64,000 nucleotides of DNA from Brachyspira hampsonii (GCF_002214805.1 NZ_CP019914.1:2046001-2110000); one strand, 5' to 3'; counted from the first letter of the stretch, positions 44,543-53,608 are shown. Numbers and translations are program-made. Notes: generated by a model from the letters alone, not told the origin.

Positions 44543-44853
44543 TCCCACCCTATAGGCTTTCAATTCCTTCTGATTTTGATAAACTATTTTCCTTTTAAAT
44601 CTAAATGGTCATTTTAGCTGCCCACCCAAGCTTTGTTTAAATTTGCTGTGTTTTAACCGCACGCAGAGTAATGTTAAAAATATAAGTTTCATTATTGATG
44701 CAATTCAAATTTGTTATAAAAATGCATTTACCGTGCGTTAAATAGATTTTAAATCTAATTAACACTTGGGCGGGCATGCTTTTTATGATGTAAGTATATA
44801 ATATGAATAAAATTTTAATTTAAATTAATGCTTTAAATCTTAAAGGGAGGGTT
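44543..44853 (+). repeat. Palindromic intergenic element, copy E (full)
   Basis: Left arms TCCCACCCTATA and GCCCACCCAAGCTTTGTTTAAATTT are mirrored by AAATCTAATTAACACTTGGGCGGGCATGC and TAAAGGGAGGG, around CCGCACGCAGAGTAA and TTTACCGTGCG. Copies D and E lie back to back, 32 bp apart, and fill the gap before the CAP gene. Confidence 0.8.
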
Positions 44854-44913
44854 TTTAAATAAAATTAAAAATGAAATTTGCTTTAATTATATTCTAAATT
44901 AAATAAAAAATTA

Positions 44914-45741
44914 TTAATCAGTAAATACCTGAACCCAATAAAGTCTGTTATTATATTCAAATACACCTACGCCTATTTTTCCAAAACTTTTATTAAGTAT
45001 ATTTGCTCTATGACCTTTAGAATTAAGCCAAGAGTTCATAACATCATCAGCATCTACCTGACCATTTGCTATATTCTCTCCAGCTGTTTTGTAAGTGATA
45101 TTATATTCTTTTAATATAGTAGAAAATGCCGTTTTATTAGGTCTTGTATGTGAAAATAGGCTCTTTAACTCTTCTGCTCTTTTTTGTGCTGCCTCACTTA
45201 ATTTACTGTCAAGCACCAATAAAACAGTTACATTATTCTCTTTTCTCGCTTCATTGCATAATTCAGTTACTCTTTCTCTCTCTTTTTGTATATTTAATTC
45301 TCTTTTTATTATGTCCCCATTTCTTGAAGATACATAGAGCATAACCCAATATTTTTTGCCTCCTTTTTCATAAACTCCTGCAGCAGCATGTGTAAATGTT
45401 TTATTTAATACCAAATTTTTTTGGCTTTTCATTATCTGATTAAATATTTCTTCTGCAGTCATATCAGCAATAATAGAGCCTTCGGAGTATGATGCAAATT
45501 GTATATTATTTTCTTGTAAAGCTGTTGATTTTCTTATACCTTCTGCTATTTCTTTAGCTCTTTGGTTTGCAGCATTTTGTAATTGTGTTTCTGTTTTGTA
45601 TTCATTAAGAGATGATTTTTTTCTTTCGCTGTTTATTAATTGAAGTAATTGAGATGCTTCATCATTGTTCTGTGAAAAAGATGTTTGAGCATAAATAATA
45701 AAACTAAATAACACTAAAGATAATATTTTTAATAATTTCAT
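44914..45741 (-). CDS. Secreted protein with two CAP (SCP/PR1) domains
   Basis: I start it at ATG 45741, with GGGAGGT nine bases upstream (275 residues). A signal peptide (LLKILSLVLFSFIIYAQTSFS) leads to two CAP domains. The first (about 35-145) is degenerate: LLQLINSERKKSSLNEYK, then NLVLNKTFTHAAAGVYEKGGKKYWVMLY. The second (about 150-275) has the full set: FSHTRPNKTAFSTIL, AGENIANG, GHRANILNKSFGKIGVGV and YWVQVF. Bacterial CAP proteins are exported and of unclear biochemical role. It has its own transcript between palindromic elements and the epimerase gene. Confidence 0.87.
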   Translation of the reverse strand: MKLLKILSLVLFSFIIYAQTSFSQNNDEASQLLQLINSERKKSSLNEYKTETQLQNAANQRAKEIAEGIRKSTALQENNIQFASYSEGSIIADMTAEEIFNQIMKSQKNLVLNKTFTHAAAGVYEKGGKKYWVMLYVSSRNGDIIKRELNIQKERERVTELCNEARKENNVTVLLVLDSKLSEAAQKRAEELKSLFSHTRPNKTAFSTILKEYNITYKTAGENIANGQVDADDVMNSWLNSKGHRANILNKSFGKIGVGVFEYNNRLYWVQVFTD

Positions 45742-45916
45742 TTTTTTGATACCTCCCAACACTTTATTTACAAAATTTTTTTTTCAATATATAATCTGTA
45801 AAATAAAAAACTATTTATATATGTTTATGTAAAATAATGATGAATTAATTAAAAATCATTAAACTATAATTTTAAGTTTATCGCTTTAATAAAGTATAAT
45901 AAAAGAGGATAATAAG

Positions 45917-47476
45917 ATGAAATATACAATAGCCTTAACAGGTGCCACTGGAAATATGGGACTTGAAACATTAAGACAATTAATGGAGATAGAAGATATT
46001 AAATTGGTAAAGGTGCTTGTAAGAAAAGAAAGTAAAAAAACAGCTGATAAGTTCAAAATGCAGTACGGGGAGAGAGTTGAAATTATTATAGGATATTTAT
46101 ATGAGAGAGATGACTGCGTAAAATTATTAAAAGATTGTGATTATATACTTAATCTTGCGGCAGTTATACCTCCAAATTCTGATAAATACCCAAAACTTGC
46201 ACATCTGACTAATTTTGTAGGCGTTAAGCATATTGTAGATATATTAGAAGAAATGCCTAAAGAAAATCGTCCTAAACTTGTACATATATCAACAGTGGCT
46301 CTTTACGGCAACCGAAATGAAAAACACCCTTGGGGAAGAGTAGGGGACCCTTTATTAATAAGTCCTTATGATGCATATTCTTTTTCAAAATTAAAAGGCG
46401 AAAGATATGTTCTTGATTCATCATTAGAAAATAGGGCTATAATAAGACAAACTGCTATGCTTCATAATAGAATGCTTACTGACAATATGAGCGATGGGCT
46501 TATGTTTCATACTTGCTATAATGCTCCTCTTGAATGGGCTACAGCAAGAGACAGCGGGCTTTTAATGAAGAGAATTATTGAAGAGGATATTAAAGGAAAA
46601 TTAGACGATTATTTTTGGAAAGGCTGCTTTAATTTGGGAAGCAAGGCAGAAAATAGATTAGTTGGATATGATACTTTTAATGACGGCTTCAAACTCATTG
46701 GGGGATCCACAAAAAAATATATGAAGCCCAATTGGAATGCAACAAGAAATTTTCATGGGCTTTGGTATTATGACGGATACAAATTAGAAGAATTATTTTC
46801 TTATCAGAAAGAGTCCGTTATAGATTATTGGAATGAGATAGGAAAAACACATTGGTATTATGCTTTCGGTAAACTTGTGCCTCCTTCTATAATATCGTTT
46901 TTTGCTATACAAAGACTTTTATCACATCCTAACTCTCCTACATATTGGAGAAAAAACGGAGAGAAAGGAAAAGTTATAGCTGCATTCGGAAGTGAAGAGG
47001 CTTTTGATAATTTGCCTAAAAAATGGGAAGATTTTAATTTGCTTTTTGAAAATAAAGATTCTAATGGTAATTATATAGACTATAAGGCTTTGCTTGATAT
47101 AAAAAATGCCGAGCTTCTTAATCATGGATATGATGAAAATAAAAAAGACAGTGAAATAGATTTTGAAGATTTGAAAAAGGCTGCTGAGTTCAGAGGCGGA
47201 AAACTTTTAAGCACTAGTATGACCAAAGGAGATTTGCATACAAAATTAAGATGGTCTTGTTCTGAAGGACATGAATTTGAGGCTTCTCCATTTACTGTTA
47301 TAAAAGCAGGTCATTGGTGTATGGAATGTATGCCGGACTATACTTGGAATTTTGATATTTTAGCGAAAAAAAATCCTTTCTTTGCTCAGGTTTGGTATGA
47401 TTCTCATGAAAAAGATGAGAATATGCTTTATTATTTTGATGAAGATTTTAAGGCTCATTATAAAAAGGTAGATTAA
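45917..47476 (+). CDS. Extended SDR (NAD-dependent epimerase/dehydratase) with C-terminal zinc-ribbon-like region
   Basis: The 519 residues start with a Rossmann NAD site (LTGATGNMGLETLRQL). They have ILNLAAVIPP, HISTVALYGN and the catalytic Tyr-Lys pair in YDAYSFSKLKGE near 155-165, typical of extended SDRs acting on nucleotide sugars or similar. SDRs of this kind end near residue 330. Here about 190 extra residues follow, including a cysteine/histidine pattern RWSCSEGHEFEA and HWCMECMPDYTWN that looks like a zinc ribbon. AGAGGA precedes the ATG. The ferredoxin-flavodoxin gene follows by 24 bp. Substrate unknown. Confidence 0.78.
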   Translation: MKYTIALTGATGNMGLETLRQLMEIEDIKLVKVLVRKESKKTADKFKMQYGERVEIIIGYLYERDDCVKLLKDCDYILNLAAVIPPNSDKYPKLAHLTNFVGVKHIVDILEEMPKENRPKLVHISTVALYGNRNEKHPWGRVGDPLLISPYDAYSFSKLKGERYVLDSSLENRAIIRQTAMLHNRMLTDNMSDGLMFHTCYNAPLEWATARDSGLLMKRIIEEDIKGKLDDYFWKGCFNLGSKAENRLVGYDTFNDGFKLIGGSTKKYMKPNWNATRNFHGLWYYDGYKLEELFSYQKESVIDYWNEIGKTHWYYAFGKLVPPSIISFFAIQRLLSHPNSPTYWRKNGEKGKVIAAFGSEEAFDNLPKKWEDFNLLFENKDSNGNYIDYKALLDIKNAELLNHGYDENKKDSEIDFEDLKKAAEFRGGKLLSTSMTKGDLHTKLRWSCSEGHEFEASPFTVIKAGHWCMECMPDYTWNFDILAKKNPFFAQVWYDSHEKDENMLYYFDEDFKAHYKKVD

Positions 47477-47500
47477 TAATAATTTATAAAGGTAATAAAT

Positions 47501-48448
47501 ATGTCTGAAAATAAAAAGGCTGTAATATACTGTTTTTCTGGTACCGGAAATACTGAAAAAGTTACAAAAGAGTATAAAAAAATATTTGAAGAAAACGGAG
47601 TTGAAACTTTGCTTTATAGTGTAGGCGATAATTTTGATAATATGCCTAATATAAAAGATTATGATTATGCCGGTATTGCCTATCCTATACATGGATTTAA
47701 TGCTCCTTATCCTATTTTTGATTTGATAAAACTTTTTCCTAAATTTGAAAATGAAAAGAAAAAAATATTTATTATAAAAACTTCCGGAGAGCCTCTAACT
47801 ATTAATAATATATCTTCAGAGCCTTTGATGGCAAGACTTAAAAATAAAGGCTATATTCTTACTAATGAGTATCATTATGTAATGCCCTATAATATAATAT
47901 TCAGACATACTGATGAGTTTGCTGCAAAGATGTGGAAAACTGCTAAGGCTTTATGCGTGATTGAGGCTAATGAAGTTTTGGACGGACGAGAAAGTTTTTT
48001 AAAGAAATTTCCTTTCGGCAGATTTATAGCATTTTTATTTAGAATAGAGCACCCTGCTATGAAGGTTAATGGTCATTTATTTAAAGTAAAAAAGATTTGC
48101 ACTCATTGTAATTTATGTGTTAAGAAATGTCCTGTTAATAATATCTATAATGATGAAAAAGGTGATATAAAGTTCAAAAATAAATGCGTAATGTGTACAA
48201 GTTGTGCTTTCAGATGTCCTGTTGATGCTATAACTATAGGAATACTTAATGGCTGGAGAGTTAATGGCGTTTATAAATTTGAAAATCCGCCTACAGGTAT
48301 AAAAACTAAACATGACAATTACTGCAAAAAGGCTTATGATAGGTATTTTGCCGACGCTGATAAAAAGATACATGATTATGCTATTAGTTCTAAAGAAGAA
48401 TATAAACAAAAATCATACTATAAAAATATAGAAAATTATATATTATAA
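47501..48448 (+). CDS. EFR1-family ferrodoxin (flavodoxin plus two 4Fe-4S)
   Basis: The 315 residues start with a flavodoxin-like fold: VIYCFSGTGNTEKVTKEY binds FMN phosphate, and IAYPIHGFNAP follows. Residues about 200-245 hold two 4Fe-4S motifs: CTHCNLCVKKCP and CVMCTSCAFRCP. This is the EFR1 arrangement found in anaerobes, thought to move electrons between ferredoxin-like partners. It lies 24 bp behind the epimerase gene and is probably cotranscribed; whether the two work together is not known. Confidence 0.87.
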   Translation: MSENKKAVIYCFSGTGNTEKVTKEYKKIFEENGVETLLYSVGDNFDNMPNIKDYDYAGIAYPIHGFNAPYPIFDLIKLFPKFENEKKKIFIIKTSGEPLTINNISSEPLMARLKNKGYILTNEYHYVMPYNIIFRHTDEFAAKMWKTAKALCVIEANEVLDGRESFLKKFPFGRFIAFLFRIEHPAMKVNGHLFKVKKICTHCNLCVKKCPVNNIYNDEKGDIKFKNKCVMCTSCAFRCPVDAITIGILNGWRVNGVYKFENPPTGIKTKHDNYCKKAYDRYFADADKKIHDYAISSKEEYKQKSYYKNIENYIL

Positions 48449-48527
48449 CAATAAATATTATTCTAACGCTTTTTTTATAATTTCCGAGAATGTAAAAAAC
48501 AATATAAAAATAAGTTTGGAGCGGAAA

Positions 48528-49463
48528 ATGATAAAGAAGTATTTAGCAATATTAATAGGTTTATTGTTAGTTTTTACAATATCATGTAAAAAACCTGAAG
48601 GTAATATAGAAGATGATTATATTAATGAAATAGAGAAGGAATATCAAAGTTCATCAAGCAATGATGTTGTAGCAGAAACTAATAACGGAGTCTCTGATAA
48701 TATAGGAAATACATCAAATGATATGTCATCTGCAATGGATAATGATAATATTGATTATAATCAGGCATTAAATAATAATCCTAATCAAAATGTTAATATG
48801 ACAGATAATACAGCAACATCATCTGCAGCACCTGCCAAAAGAAGACCTTTAAAAGCTACTATATATAACTTTTATAGTCCTTGGACTTCTCAAAATGATC
48901 CTTTGATAATTAGAGAGATAAGAGTTATGATAGCAAATAAAGAATATACTCAGGCTCTAAACTATATAAATAAATTAGATTTTAATAATTTACCGGCTGA
49001 TGTAGATGTTGGTCAGCTATATCAGTTTAAAGGTATAGTTTATTATTTCCTTGCTAAAGGCGGTTATAAATCAAATAATGTTATAGCTAGAGGTAATATT
49101 GATTTAGCTGATGAATGCTTTAAGAAAGTAGAAGGACTTACAAAAATAGAAAAATTTAAGCCTCTTTCATTATTATGGAATGGTATGCTTTATCAAACTT
49201 ATTCTAATGATGAAACAGAATTACAGGAAGCTATTGCTTTATTTGACAGAGTAATTACAGAATATCCTAGAACTAGATTTGCTAATGATGCTGTATTCTA
49301 TAAGGCTGTAACTATGAAAAAATTAGGTATGCCTGAAAATGAATATAATGATCTTTTCCTTTCTATAAAAAGAGGCGGTTTTGTTGATACTTTAGTTTTC
49401 TCACAAGTAGTAAATGATTATGTTCCTGCTAATGATTTGGTAGACAGAGAAATGTTAAAATAA
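48528..49463 (+). CDS. TPR-like lipoprotein
   Basis: I start this at ATG 48528, because GGAG (48518-48521) is six bases upstream; an in-frame TTG at 48516 overlaps that site. The lipoprotein signal ends LLVFTISC. Residues 20-105 are a low-complexity Asn/Asp/Ser linker. From about 115 helical repeats appear (EYTQALNYINKLDF, EAIALFDRVITEYPRTRFANDA), similar to TPRs in BamD-like outer-membrane assembly lipoproteins. The last repeat with TEYPRTRFANDAVFYKA is BamD/YbgF-like. Function is not assigned. It has its own terminator. Confidence 0.72.
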   Translation: MIKKYLAILIGLLLVFTISCKKPEGNIEDDYINEIEKEYQSSSSNDVVAETNNGVSDNIGNTSNDMSSAMDNDNIDYNQALNNNPNQNVNMTDNTATSSAAPAKRRPLKATIYNFYSPWTSQNDPLIIREIRVMIANKEYTQALNYINKLDFNNLPADVDVGQLYQFKGIVYYFLAKGGYKSNNVIARGNIDLADECFKKVEGLTKIEKFKPLSLLWNGMLYQTYSNDETELQEAIALFDRVITEYPRTRFANDAVFYKAVTMKKLGMPENEYNDLFLSIKRGGFVDTLVFSQVVNDYVPANDLVDREMLK

Positions 49464-49486
49464 ATTTCACTTAGGTTTTAATTTTC

Positions 49487-49524
49487 AAAAGTGATAGTTT
49501 ATCTAAAAATAGACTATCACTTTT
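49487..49524. terminator. Bidirectional terminator between convergent genes
   Basis: AAAAGTGATAGTTTA (49487-49501) pairs over 15 bp, with one G-U, with TAGACTATCACTTTT (49510-49524). T and A runs flank it. Confidence 0.85.
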
Positions 49525-49530
49525 TTATTT

Positions 49531-51162
49531 TTATAGTTTTTCTTCTTTAAGGAGATTGTTAAATTGATTTCTTGAATATACAGTAACTTTATCATTATGG
49601 GAAGCATAGCTTTTAGCACTATTGCTTAATTGCACAGGAAGTATTAATATTCCGTTTTTAGCCCCAGATTCAGAAACCATCATTAAAAAATCTCTTATAA
49701 TCAATTCGCCGACTTCGATTTTTTTCCATCTTTTGAAAGATATTAATGTGGTATCTTTTTTATTTCCTTTGATATTATATGTTATATAATTAACCTCATC
49801 TCCATAATCATTATTAGAAGTATTGTCAGTGTATTCCTGTATTATAGAATGCGATAATTTTGTACGAATTAGATTTTGACATAATTTTTTGAAATCTATA
49901 ATATTCATGTTATAAATTTTATCTACTTTCTGAACTATTTTCAAACTCATTTCATTATTGCTGTCATTATCTATTTTTAATTCGTCTAATATCTTTTTTA
50001 CATTAATATTATTTTGTATTTCTATAAGAGAAGTTAAATAATTTATATCTATAAAAGAACCTTCCCATAAATCAACAGCTCTCTCCCAATTTTCAATATC
50101 TTCTTTCTGCACATATTTTTCATAATTATTATTTTTAGAATTATCTAATTTCATCATGTTTCTAAGTTTATTAAGCTGTTCTGTAGCTTTATTTATCTCT
50201 GATAAATATTGTATTATAATATCAAAATTATAAACAGATAATTCAGGTAAATTTAAGCTGTTTATAATTTCAAATAATTTTTTAGATAGAGATATATCTC
50301 TTAAAAAATATGAGTAGAAAGAATAGTCTAATATTAAATCATATATTTTTTTGTCTGGGTTTGCTATATTATATTTTTTGTATAAATTATCATATAATTC
50401 TTTAAACTTCTCATTATCAAGAACTTTATATAATATATGTAAATAGATTCTATCAATATACTCTTGATTATTAATATGTTTATTAGCTATAATCTGTTCT
50501 ATAAAATTTCTAGCTATATTCAATTCATCGGAAAGCATATACATTGATATTAAAGTTTTATTGACAGTATCTATATCTTTATCATTTTCTTTTATTAATA
50601 TTTTTTGCAGTTCTTCTAAAAACACAATACATTTTTTATAGTCCTTGTTCTTAAAAAAACTAAATGCTGCAGCTTTGAGATTATCAGTATTAAATTCATT
50701 TTTATTTAATATAGCCTTATTAAAATAATCGCATGCAAGTATATAATATCCTTCATTACAAAGAACGGTTCCTGTTTTGATATTATAATACATATTATTT
50801 GGCTCTAATTTGGCGATTTTTAATGTATATTTAAAAGCTTCCTGATTTTTATCAAAATTCTCATAGAATAATTCAAGTTTTTTACATATTTCTAATTCTT
50901 CTTTTTCTTTAAAGAAAGAAACCTGCATTAATTTTTCATACATTTTGAAAGCTGATTCTGTTTCTCCTATTTGCTCTTTAAGTTGGGCTAATTGATAAAG
51001 AGATACATAATCTTTTTCGTTTTCATTAATTTTATTAGTTAATTCTTCTATTTCTTTTTTTATATGTTTAAGAGAAGGGGATTTCTTATTATTAAGAATT
51101 TTTCTTATTATTAAGATAATTAAAACTAATAATACTATTGCTGATAATATAATATAAACCAT
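49531..51162 (-). CDS. Membrane-anchored TPR protein with Mrr-like C-terminal domain
   Basis: I start it at ATG 51162 with AGGG eight bases upstream (543 residues). One N-terminal membrane helix (VYIILSAIVLLVLIILIIRKIL) anchors it with the rest cytoplasmic. Residues 35-330 are helical TPR-like repeats (DYVSLYQLAQLKEQIGETESAF; YYILACDYFNKAIL). The last 90 residues resemble the Mrr_cat fold: LISFKRWKKIEVGELIIRDFL, ESGAKNGILILPVQLSNSAK and VTVYSRNQFNNLL line up with the QCKRW, GIFITT and ELIDG elements. The lysine is kept but the QxK glutamine is Ser (SFK), so catalysis is doubtful. I infer a structural or sensing use of the fold. Confidence 0.65.
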   Translation of the reverse strand: MVYIILSAIVLLVLIILIIRKILNNKKSPSLKHIKKEIEELTNKINENEKDYVSLYQLAQLKEQIGETESAFKMYEKLMQVSFFKEKEELEICKKLELFYENFDKNQEAFKYTLKIAKLEPNNMYYNIKTGTVLCNEGYYILACDYFNKAILNKNEFNTDNLKAAAFSFFKNKDYKKCIVFLEELQKILIKENDKDIDTVNKTLISMYMLSDELNIARNFIEQIIANKHINNQEYIDRIYLHILYKVLDNEKFKELYDNLYKKYNIANPDKKIYDLILDYSFYSYFLRDISLSKKLFEIINSLNLPELSVYNFDIIIQYLSEINKATEQLNKLRNMMKLDNSKNNNYEKYVQKEDIENWERAVDLWEGSFIDINYLTSLIEIQNNINVKKILDELKIDNDSNNEMSLKIVQKVDKIYNMNIIDFKKLCQNLIRTKLSHSIIQEYTDNTSNNDYGDEVNYITYNIKGNKKDTTLISFKRWKKIEVGELIIRDFLMMVSESGAKNGILILPVQLSNSAKSYASHNDKVTVYSRNQFNNLLKEEKL

Positions 51163-51168
51163 TTTCAA

Positions 51169-51469
51169 AACCCTACTAACAACTTATCATTAGACTTGTA
51201 TATTTATTAATTGTGAATGCGTTTGTATACCAAAATAATAAGCTATACAGCATAAAAACATTGTATTTTATAATTTTTAAGATTAAATTTTTTTACATCT
51301 AATCTTGTCAAATACTTTTAAAACAAGTCTGATATTACAAATATAATAAAAATATTCAAATAATATATACTTTTTTTACATAAAATTGATTTTTTTATTA
51401 TTAAAAAACTATAGACTAAAATCTTTTTTTAATATATCATATACCATCTTACTTTAATGGATTAAGGAT
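51169..51469. other. AT-rich gap without recognised features
   Basis: About 300 bp between divergent genes. It must contain promoters for both sides, but I see no clear -35/-10 pair and no structured leader. The AAAAAACTA string near 51404 is discussed among the rejected items. Confidence 0.5.
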
Positions 51470-52099
51470 ATGGATAATATTAGAGAGGAAGAATATAAAA
51501 TTTCATTTGTTACGATACTTGTTATTTGTTCTTATATAGCCTGTCAAATGATATCAAATATAGCAAGTGTAAAGATAGCTAATGTTTTAACTTTAGCTGT
51601 TGACGGCGGTACATTTTTATATCCTTTGGCTTTTACAATCAGAGATATGGCACATAAGACTATAGGAAAGAAAAATACTCAGAAACTTATAATAGTTTCA
51701 GCAATTATCAATATTTTCTCACCTATTTATTTTTATATAATATCTCAAATACCTGCAGATGCAAGCTGGGAGTTTAATGAGGCTTTTCAATTGACTTTAA
51801 GCCCTGTTTTAAGAATATCTATTGCATCTATACTAGGTTCTACTTTGTCGGAGCTTGTTGATACGGAAATATATCATCTTTTTGTAACTAAGATAACAAA
51901 GAAATATCAATGGCTTAGAGTATTAATAAGTAATGCTTTCAGCATACCTGTGGATAATTTAGTATTTGTTGTTATAGCATTCTGGGGGGCATTGCCTTTC
52001 GATGCTTTGGTAGGCATATTTATATTTAATTTTATAGTAAAATATGCAGTTACAGTTATAAGTGTTCCTATGATATATTTAGTAAAAGATAAGAATTGA
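51470..52099 (+). CDS. VUT/YhhQ-family (queuosine precursor) transporter
   Basis: This 209-residue membrane protein has about six helices. Family features are the polar-in-membrane motifs ASVKIANVLTLAVDGGTFLYPLAFTIRDM near residues 27-55, SELVDTEIYHLF near 121 and ISNAFSIPVDNLVFVVIAF near 145. E. coli YhhQ imports queuosine precursors. No que genes are next to it, so the substrate stays inferred. It is first in a VUT-fabH-C_GCAxxG cluster, with a 40-bp gap to fabH. Confidence 0.85.
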   Translation: MDNIREEEYKISFVTILVICSYIACQMISNIASVKIANVLTLAVDGGTFLYPLAFTIRDMAHKTIGKKNTQKLIIVSAIINIFSPIYFYIISQIPADASWEFNEAFQLTLSPVLRISIASILGSTLSELVDTEIYHLFVTKITKKYQWLRVLISNAFSIPVDNLVFVVIAFWGALPFDALVGIFIFNFIVKYAVTVISVPMIYLVKDKN

Positions 52100-52139
52100 T
52101 TTTAAGAAAATTAATGAAATAAAGAGAGAGTTTAAATTT

Positions 52140-53117
52140 ATGAAAGCTATTATTAAATATTTATCTTCATATTTACCTGAAAATGTAGTAACTAATTATG
52201 ATTTGGAGAAAAAATTGGATACTAATAATGATTGGATAGTTTCAAGAACAGGAATAGAAGAGAGAAGAATAGCAGATGAAAAAGAAAGTACAGGAGATAT
52301 GGCAATAAAGTCTTTGACAAAATTAAAAGATAAGGGTGCTGTAATAGAAGATGCTGATGCTGTAATAGTTGCAACTTCTACAAAATCATATACTTTTCCT
52401 TCTACTGCGGGACTTATTCAAAAGGCATTTCATATAAAGAATTCATGTCTTGCTTTTGATATATCTGCTGCCTGCTCAGGATATATATATGCTTTAAATA
52501 CTGCTGCTTCTCTTATAGAAAGCGGAGAATGTAAAAAGGTTTTAATAGTTGCTGCCGAAAAATGTTCGGATATACTTAATTGGGAGGACAGATCTACTGC
52601 TATATTATTCGGAGACGGTGTAAGCTGTGCTTTACTGGAGGCTTCTGATGATGATTCTAAAGGCATTATATCAACAGATATAGGTTCTGAGCCTAATGAT
52701 GAAATACTTATAGTAAAAGGCGGAGGAAGTGTTAATCCTATTACAGAGAATAATGTTGAAGATAATACAAATACTATAACTATGGCGGGTACTGAAGTAT
52801 TTAAAAAGGCTGTTAAAACTTTTGATGAAACTATTAATAAAACGGTAAAAAATGCTGATTTAGATTTAAAAGATCTGTCTCTTATAATAACTCATCAGGC
52901 TAATACTAGAATAATGAATGCGGTTGCAAAAACTTTAGGTTTAGGTGATGATAAATTTTATATTAATATACAGAAATACGGAAATACATCTGCAGCTAGT
53001 GTTGGCATAGCTTTTACAGAGGCTTTTGAATCCGGTGTTATAAAGGAGGGCGATTATGTTCTTCTTACTGCTTTCGGAGCAGGGCTTACTTGGGGTTCTA
53101 CTTTAATTAAATTTTAA
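52140..53117 (+). CDS. fabH: 3-oxoacyl-ACP synthase III (FabH)
   Basis: This 325-residue protein is of usual length, with the complete active-site triad: Cys in FDISAACSGYIYAL near 112, His in ITHQANTRIM near 252 and Asn in YGNTSAASVG near 282. It has NDWIVSRTGIEERRIA and ends TAFGAGLTWGSTLIKF as expected. FabH condenses acetyl-CoA with malonyl-ACP to start fatty-acid synthesis. It stands apart from other fab genes here. The C_GCAxxG gene follows by 14 bp. Confidence 0.95.
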   Translation: MKAIIKYLSSYLPENVVTNYDLEKKLDTNNDWIVSRTGIEERRIADEKESTGDMAIKSLTKLKDKGAVIEDADAVIVATSTKSYTFPSTAGLIQKAFHIKNSCLAFDISAACSGYIYALNTAASLIESGECKKVLIVAAEKCSDILNWEDRSTAILFGDGVSCALLEASDDDSKGIISTDIGSEPNDEILIVKGGGSVNPITENNVEDNTNTITMAGTEVFKKAVKTFDETINKTVKNADLDLKDLSLIITHQANTRIMNAVAKTLGLGDDKFYINIQKYGNTSAASVGIAFTEAFESGVIKEGDYVLLTAFGAGLTWGSTLIKF

Positions 53118-53131
53118 TTAAGAGGTTTTTT

Positions 53132-53551
53132 ATGACATTATATGAATATTTATCTTCAGGATTTGGTAAGGCAGAAGATTTGAATTGTGCTGAGAAAATG
53201 CTTTACGGAGCAAATAAAGTATATGATTTGAATATAGATAAAAATGATTTAAAATTGGCAGCTGGTTTCGGCGGAGGTATGGCTGTTGGTATAACCTGCG
53301 GTATATTGACAGGCGGAATAATGGCTTTTGCTAAGGCTTTTATAGCAGACAGAGGACATGAGGGTACTCTTTTAAAAGAAATAGAAGCTGAATATATAAA
53401 TAAATTTAATGATAAAATGAATAGCATTAATTGCGATTATTTAGTAGAAAAATACAGACACCCAGAAAATGGATGTGATTATCTAATATTTGAAGCTGCT
53501 AAAATATTCGATGAATTAATGGAAAAATATAAAGATTATAGAAAGAATTAA
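53132..53551 (+). CDS. C_GCAxxG_C_C family redox-type protein
   Basis: This 139-residue protein has conserved cysteines as in the C_GCAxxG_C_C family: LNCAEKMLYGA near 19, FGGGMAVGITCGILTGGIMAF near 46-66, then INCDYL and NGCDYLIFEAA. The glycine-rich segment may lie in or at the membrane. The family is proposed to be redox active or metal binding, without a known reaction. AAGAGG precedes the ATG. It is last in the VUT-fabH transcript. Confidence 0.82.
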   Translation: MTLYEYLSSGFGKAEDLNCAEKMLYGANKVYDLNIDKNDLKLAAGFGGGMAVGITCGILTGGIMAFAKAFIADRGHEGTLLKEIEAEYINKFNDKMNSINCDYLVEKYRHPENGCDYLIFEAAKIFDELMEKYKDYRKN

Positions 53552-53556
53552 TTTTT

Positions 53557-53596
53557 AAGTTTTAAAGAGGGAGTATAGTACTCATTTTTAAAACTT
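53557..53596. terminator. Hairpin between convergent genes
   Basis: AAGTTTTAAA (53557-53566) pairs with TTTAAAACTT (53587-53596), with an inner GAGTA/TACTC stem. The T run is weak, so termination is likely but not certain. Confidence 0.5.
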
Positions 53597-53608
53597 TAAT
53601 TAAGATTA

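Noticed and set aside
31548-44853. The five palindromic elements as a CRISPR array or insertion sequence
   Set aside because: They are about 200-380 bp, irregularly spaced, without spacers, and contain no transposase frame.
48516-48527. TTG start four codons upstream for the TPR-like lipoprotein
   Set aside because: The TTG is part of the Shine-Dalgarno TTGGAG for the ATG at 48528, which gives a normal lipoprotein signal.
51395-51425. AAAAAACTA string upstream of the VUT/YhhQ transporter gene, suggesting a preQ1-I riboswitch
   Set aside because: The required GC-containing hairpin with its conserved C-rich loop is not present upstream; only the A-rich tail matches, which is expected by chance in this AT-rich DNA.
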